The translations under genes were made by a program, and so were the position numbers. This document shows, piece after piece, positions 41,860-51,057 of a stretch of DNA of 52,125 nt. The notes below the pieces were generated by a model. The model was given only the letters and a program-made list of their open reading frames with translations. It did no database searches and had not been told where the DNA came from. The DNA is from Lachnospiraceae bacterium (GTDB taxonomy: Bacteria > Bacillota > Clostridia > Lachnospirales > Lachnospiraceae), in contig JAIKXM010000002.1 of NCBI GenBank assembly GCA_024684085.1, forward strand, positions 1 to 52,125, written 5' to 3'. Each line of letters opens with the position of its first letter. Within the stretch, counting starts at the first letter, position 1.

Positions 41860-44586
41860 CTAACGCCATTTGTTCTTATCCCTGATCTCATTAAGCGCTT
41901 CGGATGCGGACATGAAATCCGACATCTCAACCTTCTTACGTATACTTCCAAGCTGTTTCTTGAGATTGATGCCGTTATAGCTGCACTGCTCCAGCTTATC
42001 GAGTATAACATTCATATTGTCTGCTTCGAAGGTGAATGCCGCCTCTTCGAACTCCTTAACGGCTTCAGCGAATTCATCTTCCGAAAGAGGTAACAGGGTG
42101 TCATCCGGTTCTTCTTCAGCGCCATCGCCCGGCGCGATAACAGAGTTGGACTGAAGCATCTCAAGTACTCTTCCGTACTCTTCCATCATCCTGTCATGGC
42201 CTGCCTTAATGAACTCTATATCCCCGCTCTTACCCGCCAGTTCAAGACCCTTGGCGAGATTAGAGAGATTGATCGCACCTATGCTCATCATCGAACTCTT
42301 AAGTGCATGTACCTGAATGGTATAATTCTCCCAGTCTTCCTTCTCGAAGAGCATATTGATCTGAACTCTGTTCTCCTGTCCTCCGCTCCTGTGCATCTTG
42401 AGGATATCGAGATAATTGTCCCATGAACCGCAGTAAGCGATACCCTTATTGATATCCAGATCGCCGATCTTAACAGGACCGTTAGCCGACTCTCCTGTAT
42501 GAGAAGCTTTTCTCTCCTGATCGAAGATATACTTGATCTTCTTGCCGGGTATGAACTTCTTGAGTATCCTCTCAAGTCCGGATATCTCGATGGGCTTGGA
42601 CTGGAAGTCATCAAATCCTTCCTTAATGAACATCTCACGCATACCGGCAACCGCATTGGCGGTAAGTGCCACGATCGGGACATTTTTGTAATAGATATTG
42701 TCCATGGCTCTGATGCGATGGAAACACTCAACGCCATCCATCTCCGGCATCATATGATCCATGAATACAAAGTCATAATCCTTGCTCGTTATCTTCTTAA
42801 GCGCTTCGGAACCGCTTGATGCGGTGGTCACTCTTACCTGATAAGGCTGTAAGAGTCCCTGAAGCACCTTAACATTCATGTAGCTGTCATCGACCACCAG
42901 GATATGTGCACCGGGTGCGATGAACTTGCCGAGCTTATGGGTAGACAGGCTGTGTCCGACCAAACGGCTGTTGATCGCATTCACAACAGGCACAACGTAG
43001 AGAGGTCTGTATATCGAGATGATGGCATTATTAGTGATACCCATCTCTTCGCCGTAAGATATGGCGACGAATACACTCGTCTCATTGGTAAGACTGTCGA
43101 AGTATTCCTTCTCTTCCTGATACTCCCTGTAACCCGTGAATACCCAGTATCTGCTGTCCTGTTCAAGCCTTCGCTTCACTTCGTCGATCGAAGAAGCCAC
43201 ATAAGACTTGGTATCTATCTTCGGTCCTATCGAGATGAAGTTATTCCTTACCTCTTCTGCCATCATCTTATTGGCAAAAAAGCTGTCATTCACGTACATG
43301 AGGAGCCTGTAACCTTCCGTATCGGGCTTATATACAATGGGCTCTTCTTCGACAACTGCCTGCGGGATGACGAACTGAATCTCCGATCCTTTTCCATATT
43401 CGGAGTTAACTGTTATGAAGCCTCCCATCAGCTCGATGATAGCCTGTGCGATGGAGAGTCCGAGTCCGACACCATTCTCCTGACGGTTACGCTGGCTGTT
43501 AAGCTGAGTGAATCCCGAGAATATCCTTCCGATACTCTCCTGCTTCATTCCGATACCGGTATCCTTGACGGTAACGCAGAGATTGATACCGTATTCCTCA
43601 ACTCTGTAATCCACGATAAGCTTGATATAGCCTTCAGTAGTGAACTTGATGGCATTATCCACAAGACTCATGATGACTCGTCTTATCTTCTGCTCATCGC
43701 CCCTTAATCCCGACGGTATATCGATGTTACAATCAACATAGAAACCGATATTCTTGTCCATTGCCTTAGGCAGATTGAGATTGATGACATCATTGATGGT
43801 CGATGTGATATTATAGGTATCCTCCACCAGCTCGATCTTGCCCATCTGCAATTCGGAGAAGTCGAGGATATCTGTAACGACCGACAGCAGATTCTTGCCG
43901 GCCGACTGGATATTGATGAGATTCTCTCTTGTCTCGGGCTCGAAACTGTCACGAAGGGCGATCTCACTTATACCGCAGATGGTATTGATAGGTGTCCTTA
44001 ACTCATGCGAAACATTGGCAAGGAAATCATCCTTACTACGCTGCGTCAGTTTCAGCTCTTCGATGGTCTCAAGAAGTCCTATCTTATTATTCTGTTCCTC
44101 ACCCACAAGGAAGTAGACAACATAGATAGTCAGGTAGATCGCAAGTATATTCATGATCAGCTGTAAGACATCACCCGTGTCATCTATGGGGATAGTCTTA
44201 CCGATGAACAGATGGTATACATAGAGGATGACGGTTCCGATACCGGGCAATATCAGCAGTCTCGGCATCTCAAGAAGTCCTATAAGGATGATCAGCACCA
44301 CGAAGCTTACCAGAATATCCTGAATATGCTTCGCCTCTATGCCAAAGAAGACCATACTGATCTCCATCAGCATGCCCATCAGCACACTCCGCACCTGAAA
44401 AGTACCGATCTTAAACAGGAGGAATATCCACATCGTCACAAGAAATGCATGAATGGGATATTGGATCCACAACTTCCCATGGTTGTATTCTATGACACAG
44501 GTGCAAATGGCATATACCGAAAAGACCGTAAGGATCAGATATTCAATTCTTCTCTGTCTTATTCTGTCGTAATCTTTATTGCTCAT
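41860..44586 (-). CDS. Hybrid histidine kinase with two receivers and HPt
   Basis: 908 residues. Five to six membrane helices within 1-165, HisKA with His194 in NVSHELRTPINTI, HATPase_c (DTGIGM, GVGLGLSIAQ), a divergent receiver-like region without a clear phospho-Asp (about 430-550), a canonical receiver with Asp in FMDHMMPEMDG, and an HPt domain with the acceptor His in VHALKSSMMSIGA. The acidic C-terminus (LSEDEFAEAVKEFEEAAF) may be a further helical docking domain. It can carry a full phosphorelay from His to Asp to His. Its start overlaps the CheA-like gene by 11 bases, so they are coupled. Confidence 0.85.
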   Translation of the reverse strand: MSNKDYDRIRQRRIEYLILTVFSVYAICTCVIEYNHGKLWIQYPIHAFLVTMWIFLLFKIGTFQVRSVLMGMLMEISMVFFGIEAKHIQDILVSFVVLIILIGLLEMPRLLILPGIGTVILYVYHLFIGKTIPIDDTGDVLQLIMNILAIYLTIYVVYFLVGEEQNNKIGLLETIEELKLTQRSKDDFLANVSHELRTPINTICGISEIALRDSFEPETRENLINIQSAGKNLLSVVTDILDFSELQMGKIELVEDTYNITSTINDVINLNLPKAMDKNIGFYVDCNIDIPSGLRGDEQKIRRVIMSLVDNAIKFTTEGYIKLIVDYRVEEYGINLCVTVKDTGIGMKQESIGRIFSGFTQLNSQRNRQENGVGLGLSIAQAIIELMGGFITVNSEYGKGSEIQFVIPQAVVEEEPIVYKPDTEGYRLLMYVNDSFFANKMMAEEVRNNFISIGPKIDTKSYVASSIDEVKRRLEQDSRYWVFTGYREYQEEKEYFDSLTNETSVFVAISYGEEMGITNNAIISIYRPLYVVPVVNAINSRLVGHSLSTHKLGKFIAPGAHILVVDDSYMNVKVLQGLLQPYQVRVTTASSGSEALKKITSKDYDFVFMDHMMPEMDGVECFHRIRAMDNIYYKNVPIVALTANAVAGMREMFIKEGFDDFQSKPIEISGLERILKKFIPGKKIKYIFDQERKASHTGESANGPVKIGDLDINKGIAYCGSWDNYLDILKMHRSGGQENRVQINMLFEKEDWENYTIQVHALKSSMMSIGAINLSNLAKGLELAGKSGDIEFIKAGHDRMMEEYGRVLEMLQSNSVIAPGDGAEEEPDDTLLPLSEDEFAEAVKEFEEAAFTFEADNMNVILDKLEQCSYNGINLKKQLGSIRKKVEMSDFMSASEALNEIRDKNKWR

Positions 44587-46285
44587 CGATCGATCTCCGT
44601 TTGTCGTTATCGCCGCTCAAAGGTATGACCATCCACATCGTCGTACCCTTGCCCAGTTCACTCTCTATCCTGAGGCTTCCGCCTATCTCGGCAAGATTGT
44701 GTACCACTACATCCATACCGACACCTCTGCCGGAGTATTCCGTAACCTCTTCATTGGTTGAGAATCCGGGAAGAGTGACCAGCATATACGCTTCCTCATC
44801 GGAATATTCTCTGCCGGCAGCTTCACTCTCTATAAGCCCCTTCTCAAGAGCCTTCTTAAGGATTGCTTCACGATCAAGGCCTCTTCCGTCGTCAGCCACG
44901 CAGATATACAGGCTGTCATCTCTGTCCTCGGCCGAGAGGATGACCGTCCCCTTTGGATCTTTGCCTGCCGCGATCCTCTCATTGGCAGGTTCTATACCGT
45001 GATCCACACAGTTACGCAGCATATGCATGAGTGGATCCGATATATGCTCTATGATATTCTTGTCAACTTCTATATCCTCGCCCTGTATCACAAGTTCCGC
45101 TTCCCTGTGAAGCTTCCTTGTAACATCGAAGATGACCCTGTTCATCTTAAGGAAGAGTCCCGTCAGAGGCACCATCCTCATGCGGATCACCACATCGAGC
45201 ATGGCATTGTAAGTCTCCCGCACTTTTTTAACAGAGCTGCATATGTCGTCGCCCGATTCTACTCTGCCGCGGATCAGCCCGATCAGCTCTTCTTCCACCG
45301 TACCTAACTGTCCGCATATATCCATAAGCGCATTCATCTTATTCACTTCAACGCTTATATAAGAAGTCCTCTCCATCCTGATGGGCTTGTCGGATATATG
45401 TCCTCGCTCATTGCCGGATCTGGTATTGGGAATGACATAATCGCCGGGCGAGAACCTGGCAGTCGCAAGACCTTCTCTCACTCCCGCGAACTCGTCCGCC
45501 CTTATTTTCTCTATGGTTACCGACTCAACTTCATAAGAGCTGTCGTTAATGGTCTTCTCTATCTTCTCGACATCGGCCGTAGCCCTTAGATATATCCTAA
45601 AGCCTTCGGAGAGTATCGTTGCCGCCGTCGACTCATCAGAGATGATATTCTCCGGAATATATCTCATATCCTCGGCTATGACCCTGAGCGCATATATAGC
45701 CTTATACGCATATACATTCGCCATCTTGGTATCTGCCTTGAACTTAACATCTATCCTGTAAAAAGAGCCCGAAGCTGACTTGACGGGAGCAATATAGAAT
45801 CTCGCAGGTGCATTACTGACACTTGTGTCACTTTTCTTTTCTGCTGCATTATCCGTCTCTTCATTACCCTTACAAACAGATTTAACCGAATTAAGATAAG
45901 CATCCAGCTCTTCCACAAGCCTTACGGCTCTGCCGTCTGCCTCTCTTCCTTCGGTCAGTTTATCCATCTCACTCTTGATATAATCAAGCGCATCCATCAC
46001 ATGCGAAGCAAGCTCCTCAGTGTCCAGGGATGTTATATGAGATTCCCTTATATAATAAAAAATATCTTCAAGTCGATGAGATACCTCGGTTATTCCGTCC
46101 AGCATCATCATCCCCGAAGATCCCTTAATGGTATGCATGGCGCGAAAAATCTCATTGACCGTATCAGGGTCAAAGCTTTTACTGTCCTTATTCTCGAGAA
46201 CCAGCTCCTGAATACGCTCTACCAGACGGCTGTTCTCATAGATATACATATCCAGCATACCTTCAGTATTGAATTGTGATCCCAT
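44576..46285 (-). CDS. CheA-type histidine kinase without CheW-like domain
   Basis: 569 residues. P1 HPt domain with His51 in AMHTIKGSSGMM; a linker or P2-like region (about 150-290); the P3 dimerisation helices (MNALMDICGQLGTVEEELIG); the P4 ATPase with HMLRNCVDHGIE, DDGRGLDREAIL and GRGVGMDVV. Typical CheA is about 650-700 residues and ends in a CheW-like P5 domain that couples it to receptors; here the protein stops right after P4 (TTMWMVIPLS). Without P5 it is unlikely to sit in a chemoreceptor array, so it may act in the local phosphorelay. AAGGAGGGG precedes the ATG. Confidence 0.88.
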   Translation of the reverse strand: MGSQFNTEGMLDMYIYENSRLVERIQELVLENKDSKSFDPDTVNEIFRAMHTIKGSSGMMMLDGITEVSHRLEDIFYYIRESHITSLDTEELASHVMDALDYIKSEMDKLTEGREADGRAVRLVEELDAYLNSVKSVCKGNEETDNAAEKKSDTSVSNAPARFYIAPVKSASGSFYRIDVKFKADTKMANVYAYKAIYALRVIAEDMRYIPENIISDESTAATILSEGFRIYLRATADVEKIEKTINDSSYEVESVTIEKIRADEFAGVREGLATARFSPGDYVIPNTRSGNERGHISDKPIRMERTSYISVEVNKMNALMDICGQLGTVEEELIGLIRGRVESGDDICSSVKKVRETYNAMLDVVIRMRMVPLTGLFLKMNRVIFDVTRKLHREAELVIQGEDIEVDKNIIEHISDPLMHMLRNCVDHGIEPANERIAAGKDPKGTVILSAEDRDDSLYICVADDGRGLDREAILKKALEKGLIESEAAGREYSDEEAYMLVTLPGFSTNEEVTEYSGRGVGMDVVVHNLAEIGGSLRIESELGKGTTMWMVIPLSGDNDKRRSIDEQ

Positions 46286-46421
46286 AACCCCTCCTTGTAT
46301 CCCGGATCATGCAACGCTTGCATCACACGACCTGTCGTACAGACCTGATCCGTCTGCACGGTATATGGATCTGACAGGATTCCCCAACCCTACAGTAACG
46401 ATCGATCCATTGTCTTAACGA

Positions 46422-46820
46422 TCAGTCTTCGATAAGCCCAAGCTTGGTAAGAGCTTCTTCGAACTTCTCCTTGTTGATCGGCTTGGCGGAATAAATGGTA
46501 CAGCCGAGATCAAAGGCCATCTTAACATTTTTCTCATCATTAAGCGCCGTTGCAATTATGATCTTCGATGCTTTATCATCCGTGATCCCTTTCTCCTTCT
46601 CCAGATTACGTATTCCGATAAGTGCCTGATATCCGTCCATGACCGGCATCATGATATCAAGACATACCAGATCGTAGGGATCATTCTCTTCCAATGCCAT
46701 CATGAAGGCATCAACGGCCTCCATACCGTCGACCGTGACATCGCAATCACCATACTTGGATAAGAAGTTCATCATGAACTTCCTGGTGACAAAATCATCC
46801 TCAGCCAATAATATTCTCAT
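46422..46820 (-). CDS. Free-standing CheY-like receiver
   Basis: 132 residues from the ATG at 46820, with GAGGAGG upstream (a longer frame begins at 46841). Acidic pocket LLAEDD, phospho-Asp55 in LVCLDIMMPVMDG, conserved Thr/Ala and Lys in SAKPINKE, so it is phosphorylatable. No output domain. Position next to CheB and CheA suggests it receives phosphate from the CheA-like kinase, possibly standing in for the receiver that the CheB protein lacks. Confidence 0.9.
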   Translation of the reverse strand: MRILLAEDDFVTRKFMMNFLSKYGDCDVTVDGMEAVDAFMMALEENDPYDLVCLDIMMPVMDGYQALIGIRNLEKEKGITDDKASKIIIATALNDEKNVKMAFDLGCTIYSAKPINKEKFEEALTKLGLIED

Positions 46821-46988
46821 TTTCTCCTCCTCTGTAAACATAAGTCCGTCTCTGACTTAATGTTGTCGGATGTCCGTTTTTGTAATCCCGCTTATAACGC
46901 ACAACTGCAAAACCGGTTCCTAATACTACTCCCTGATCATAACCTCTACACTTTTAATCCCCATTTTCACAACCGATATCATTAACTG

Positions 46989-47585
46989 TTATATTGACGA
47001 CATGATCTTCCCCGGAATATCCTTCAGACTCAACTGATATTGAACCGCTCCCACTTCATAAGCCACCCTCGGCATTCCGTATACTATACAGCTATCCTCG
47101 TCCTGACCTATCGTAAGGGCTCCTCTCTGTCTCATCTTCAGAAGTTCTCTCGCTCCGTCAGATCCCATTCCGGTAAGGATCACTCCTATAGCCTGATCTC
47201 CCGCTTCATTGGCCACCGAATCAAACAGTGCTCCTACCGAAGGTCTGTGTCCGTTCACGCGTTCATCTTCCTTGATCTCAACCACAAATCCATGTGAGTC
47301 CTTCCTGATACGCATCTGACAGTCGCCACCCGGGGCAAGTAATGCAAGACCCGGAGTAACACGGTCACCGTTGACGGCCTCCCTCACTTCAAAAACGCAC
47401 TGATCATCCAGTCTCTTGGCGAACAATCCCGTAAAGCCCTCAGGCATATGCTGTACCATAACTATCCCCGGGATATCTCTTCCCAATCCCTTAAGGACTT
47501 CAAGGATGGCATCGGTCCCTCCTGTGGATGCACCGATGGCTATTATTCTATTATTCAGACTGACATCATTATTCTTGAATGGCAT
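46989..47585 (-). CDS. CheB-type methylesterase lacking a receiver domain
   Basis: 198 residues from the ATG at 47585, which has GGAG nine bases upstream; a longer frame starts at 47615. The catalytic triad is seen: Ser20 in IGASTGG, His in VQHMPEGF (near 50), Asp in LTGMGSDGA. CheB usually has an N-terminal receiver; only the esterase half is present. It would demethylate receptor glutamates, but no receptor, CheR or CheW gene lies in this window. The adjacent single receiver (46422) could be its detached partner; this is inference. Confidence 0.88.
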   Translation of the reverse strand: MPFKNNDVSLNNRIIAIGASTGGTDAILEVLKGLGRDIPGIVMVQHMPEGFTGLFAKRLDDQCVFEVREAVNGDRVTPGLALLAPGGDCQMRIRKDSHGFVVEIKEDERVNGHRPSVGALFDSVANEAGDQAIGVILTGMGSDGARELLKMRQRGALTIGQDEDSCIVYGMPRVAYEVGAVQYQLSLKDIPGKIMSSI

Positions 47586-47670
47586 ATTATTACGCTCCAA
47601 ATCCATCCGCAGCATTCTGCCTTTGTATCTCCCCCATCTTCACTTCCAATCATGACAACTGCACCATAAG

Positions 47671-48780
47671 TCAATGTAACTGCCTGTATATCTTACAGCA
47701 TATATCGAATATCACCGGATTGAACTTGACTCCGCATTCGGCCTTGAGCATATCCAATGCTTCCTCTCTTGTATAAGAGACCCTGTATGCTCTGTCTGCC
47801 GTAAGTGCACAATACATGCTAACGAAGGCCACTATCTGGGCAGAGAGAGGGATCTGATCGCCCATTTTTTTATCAGGATAACCTGTTCCATCCCAGTTCT
47901 CATGATGATAATGCGCTATATCGACAGCCATTCTGACGAAATCATTATAATCCTGAGATAAAGCTATATCGGTGAGTATCTTGGCACCGATAGTGGTATG
48001 CGTCTCAATGACTCTCCGCTCGCCGTCGCTTATGGGTTCCGGCTTCTGCAATATCTCCTTGGCTATGGCAACATTGCCGATATCACATAACGGAGCCGCC
48101 ATCTCTATGGTCTCCACAAAAGTATCGTCTATTATTCCCACATAGGACTCAGCGATCTGAAGCGCCTGCGCCACCATCTTGCAATTATACTGAAGCCTGT
48201 CAATATACTTATCCTCATAGAGAGAATTATTACGTGCCAGATTCACAAGAGCATAGAGAATGGTCTTCTTCTCACTCTCTATCTGCTTAAGCTGATTGCC
48301 CAGCGACAACTGCAATCTCGTATTGGTCTCCTGAAGGCTTTTTCTCGTCTCATGGAACTTCAGCTGAACCCCTACTCTTGCCTTGACCACTTCAGGGATA
48401 AACGGCTTGGTGATATAATCTTCACCGCCTATCTCAAAGCCCTTGATTATATCATCCACCTCATCAAAAGCAGATATGAAGATAATGGGAATATCCCTGG
48501 TATTAACATCACTCTTGATTATGCCTGCGAACTCAAAACCATCCATCTCCGGCATTGACACATCTGTCATTATCAGATTGGGAAGAGTACGCTGAAGTAT
48601 CTTCAATGCCTGAACACCGTTCTCGGCAAGTATCGGCTGATATCCCATATCTGCGATGATGTTACGCAGAACGAATCTGTTGACCTCCACATCATCTATG
48701 ATAAGCACTCTCCCGACGTTGGGAATGCTCGTATTCTCTGCCGGATTGTTATCCGCGCCATTAACAATAATATCTTCCAT
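47671..48780 (-). CDS. Response regulator with degenerate HD-GYP domain
   Basis: 369 residues: receiver (25-140) with Asp73 in IMTDVSMPEMDG, a helical linker, then an HD-GYP domain. The second part is intact (HTTIG at 261-265 and HHENWDGTGYP at 292-302), but the HD pair reads CDIGN (232-236) instead of HDIGK, and the preceding histidine region reads KYIDR. Thus at least one metal ligand is replaced and cyclic-di-GMP hydrolysis is doubtful; a regulatory or binding role is more likely. AGGAG precedes the ATG. It follows the PAS kinase gene by 86 bases. Confidence 0.85.
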   Translation of the reverse strand: MEDIIVNGADNNPAENTSIPNVGRVLIIDDVEVNRFVLRNIIADMGYQPILAENGVQALKILQRTLPNLIMTDVSMPEMDGFEFAGIIKSDVNTRDIPIIFISAFDEVDDIIKGFEIGGEDYITKPFIPEVVKARVGVQLKFHETRKSLQETNTRLQLSLGNQLKQIESEKKTILYALVNLARNNSLYEDKYIDRLQYNCKMVAQALQIAESYVGIIDDTFVETIEMAAPLCDIGNVAIAKEILQKPEPISDGERRVIETHTTIGAKILTDIALSQDYNDFVRMAVDIAHYHHENWDGTGYPDKKMGDQIPLSAQIVAFVSMYCALTADRAYRVSYTREEALDMLKAECGVKFNPVIFDICCKIYRQLH

Positions 48781-48826
48781 TTTTCTCTCCTGGGCATGGT
48801 AATACTACATCTTCGTATGACCGGTC

Positions 48827-48960
48827 ATCTATAAGGGTGCCAAACACTGCCACCTTCTCGATAGACTTAGGGATGTTCTCCTTCCGAACAGCCATCTATA
48901 AGGGCATCAAGCGCCGCCGCCTCCTCGATAGCCTTAAGGGAGTTTTCCTTCTGAACGGCC
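48827..48960. repeat. 67-bp tandem duplication at the 3' end of the PAS kinase gene
   Basis: The block from 48894 to 48960 (kinase end) is repeated at 48827-48893, with about 52 of 67 positions identical by eye. Since 67 is not a multiple of three, the copy is out of frame and the kinase frame ends after only nine codons in it (GCSEGEHP). Confidence 0.75.
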
Positions 48961-50309
48961 ATTTTAAGCTTCAGCACCTGCACCTTGACTTCATGCGGCG
49001 CACCGTCAGTCAGCTGTTTGATCGCATCCGCGTAAGCCTCCGCCTTGTCCCATGTCGACATATCGATACACAGATTAAGCTTGACCAGACGCTTATGGAT
49101 CTCGGCCCGATTCTCCTCAGAACCGAAGCGCCTTGCTATCTCGGCCTCTTTATCGAACTCTGACAGGCTCTTGAAATACGGGAGATACTGACCCGCATTC
49201 GCAGCCGTAACACTGACACCGCCCGGCAGATCAAGCCAGATCGAGAAGTTGAACATCGTCCCCTTACCAAGTTCACTCTCTACCGAAATGGCTCCGCCCA
49301 TCAGTTCCACCAACTGTTTGCTGATGCATAACCCAAGCCCTGTTCCGCCATATCGCCTTGAGATCGAAGCATCCACCTGTGAAAAACTCTTGAACAGGTG
49401 ATCCTGATCCTTCTTATCTATACCAATGCCTGTATCGACCACCATGAAGAACAGCTCAATACGTCCGTTAACAGTCTTCGTCGTAATGGCTTCCAGCATT
49501 ATCTTACCGACCGAGGTGAACTTCGTGGCATTGGATAAGAGATTATTGAGGATCTGTGCAACTCTCAATTCATCTCCCACGAGCACCTCCGGAATATCCG
49601 GCGAAATCGATATGAACAGATTAAGGCCTTTCTCCTGTATCTTATTGATATGATTGGATCTGACATATTCGATCATATCCCTGAAGGAGAACTCTCTTCT
49701 CTCAAGCTGGAACTTACCCGCCTCAAGCTTGGAGAAATCGAGGATATTATTAATGAGAGAATGCATATCTGTGCATCCTCTCTCAATAAGTCTTAAGGTC
49801 TTGATCATATCCTGATCTTTGGTCATCATGAGCAATTCCTGAGTATTGCCCTGAATACCGTTAACAGGAGTCCTCAGTTCATGAGTCACATTAGCCACGA
49901 ACTCGCTCTTCATCCTGTCAACATCAGTAGTATTGTTCTTCAGTCTGTTCAGTTCTTTTTCAATGGCATCATACCCGGACACATCATTGACCAGACAGAT
50001 ATATATTCCGTGAGGATCCATTGCGAATCTGCCCCTCACCTTGAAGCATGTCTGATTCTTACGATATGCCATCAGTGTCACTTCTTCATTGCCACGTTCA
50101 ATATTCAGTTCGCACTTATCCTTGGAATTGCTGAAATAAGCAGGGAAGATCACGCCTATATTGAGATCTGTGCAGTTCTCATATCCGAGACTTACAAGGG
50201 CAGATCTGTTGGCATACAACACCTTGCCGACCGTATCAAAATAGATAATGATCTCATTAGCCGCTTCGGCCAGTACCCTGGTATCCTTATCTAATTCGAA
50301 TATATCCAT
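48867..50309 (-). CDS. PAS-domain histidine kinase
   Basis: 480 residues, no membrane segment. PAS domain (about 10-115), HisKA with His143 in NVTHELRTPVNGI, HATPase_c with ATP-binding motifs (DTGIGI, RYGGTGLGLCISK), and a C-terminal helical segment (about 380-470). It is cytoplasmic and should sense an internal signal. It has no receiver of its own, so it probably hands phosphate to neighbouring receivers. The start ATG directly follows the HPt gene's stop, so the two are coupled. Its 3' end sits on a 67-bp tandem duplication. Confidence 0.88.
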   Translation of the reverse strand: MDIFELDKDTRVLAEAANEIIIYFDTVGKVLYANRSALVSLGYENCTDLNIGVIFPAYFSNSKDKCELNIERGNEEVTLMAYRKNQTCFKVRGRFAMDPHGIYICLVNDVSGYDAIEKELNRLKNNTTDVDRMKSEFVANVTHELRTPVNGIQGNTQELLMMTKDQDMIKTLRLIERGCTDMHSLINNILDFSKLEAGKFQLERREFSFRDMIEYVRSNHINKIQEKGLNLFISISPDIPEVLVGDELRVAQILNNLLSNATKFTSVGKIMLEAITTKTVNGRIELFFMVVDTGIGIDKKDQDHLFKSFSQVDASISRRYGGTGLGLCISKQLVELMGGAISVESELGKGTMFNFSIWLDLPGGVSVTAANAGQYLPYFKSLSEFDKEAEIARRFGSEENRAEIHKRLVKLNLCIDMSTWDKAEAYADAIKQLTDGAPHEVKVQVLKLKMAVQKENSLKAIEEAAALDALIDGCSEGEHP

Positions 50310-50678
50310 TTACAGCTCCCTGATGAGGTCTACATATTCCTTGTTAACTTCCGACAGATTCTCTATCAACGCATTAACCTTCTCAATATCGAGCTCGTCA
50401 TATGCCTTGTCGCGCAACTGTTCAGCCAGCTGTGTTGTCACACCTGCCACAACATTAAGACCTAAATTGATAGCAAGTCCCTTCATATTATGCGCAGCGA
50501 CAAAAGCCGACTCAGCATCCCGGTCGGCAATTGAAGTTCTGATCTCTTCAAAACTGTTATCCTCTGCATATGTCTTGAGGAAGTTAATATACATATCCTC
50601 CATATCAAGGAAACGATGAAGCGCTCCGCCGTAATCAACACCTTTTTTAACTAATTCATCTTTAATATTAATGTCCAT
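50310..50678 (-). CDS. Stand-alone HPt phosphotransfer protein
   Basis: 122 residues. The HPt motif is AHNMKGLAINLGL with His63 as acceptor, in a four-helix bundle typical of HPt proteins. It could shuttle phosphoryl groups between the hybrid kinases and the free receivers of the cluster. It is the first gene of the cluster; AGGAG precedes the ATG and the stop abuts the next start. Confidence 0.88.
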   Translation of the reverse strand: MDINIKDELVKKGVDYGGALHRFLDMEDMYINFLKTYAEDNSFEEIRTSIADRDAESAFVAAHNMKGLAINLGLNVVAGVTTQLAEQLRDKAYDELDIEKVNALIENLSEVNKEYVDLIREL

Positions 50679-51057
50679 ATCTCACTCCTGTAAGCAACCT
50701 ACCCCAGTTAATTAATTATAGATTATATAGGCTTAATTATCAAGCCAAATTGCGTTAATTTTGTCTATTATCTGAAATCTTTTTCGCGTTTACATTTTTG
50801 TGCGATTATTCCTCTTGAGATCCGGCAATCGGAGCAGAACTTGCTTTCCTTTTTTATTGTATTCGGCAATGAGCATTTCTATCTTGCAAAGATGTTAGGC
50901 TCCGATATCTATTTAAGAAACAAGAGTTACTATATAGTGCATTAGGAGTTACGCCTCTTTCCGCGAAAGCATAGTTATGTAACACGGGAATGCAGGTTAC
51001 CTAAAGCGAATATAAAACTGTCGATGAAATCCACTCTGAGAACGCTGAATAGCCTAC
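50679..51057. other. Intergenic region before the signalling cluster
   Basis: About 380 bases, AT-rich. A TATAAT (minus 50727-50722) and a small inverted repeat GGCTT-AATTATC-AAGCC lie upstream of the HPt gene, and GCCTATAT there is one base from a sigma-28 -10 but has no matching TAAA. On the plus strand a stop-free run ends at about 50943 (reading VFGNEHFYLAKMLGSDIY) but has no credible start or ribosome site. Nothing else is recognised. Confidence 0.3.

Noticed and set aside
46286-46421. Riboswitch or small RNA between CheA and the receiver gene
   Set aside because: Only weak short inverted repeats (CAGAC/GTCTG and similar) were seen, with no known motif.
50761-50943. Plus-strand open frame in the gap before the HPt gene
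   Set aside because: Protein-like for about 30 residues but no start codon with a ribosome site and no partner; may be a relic or chance.
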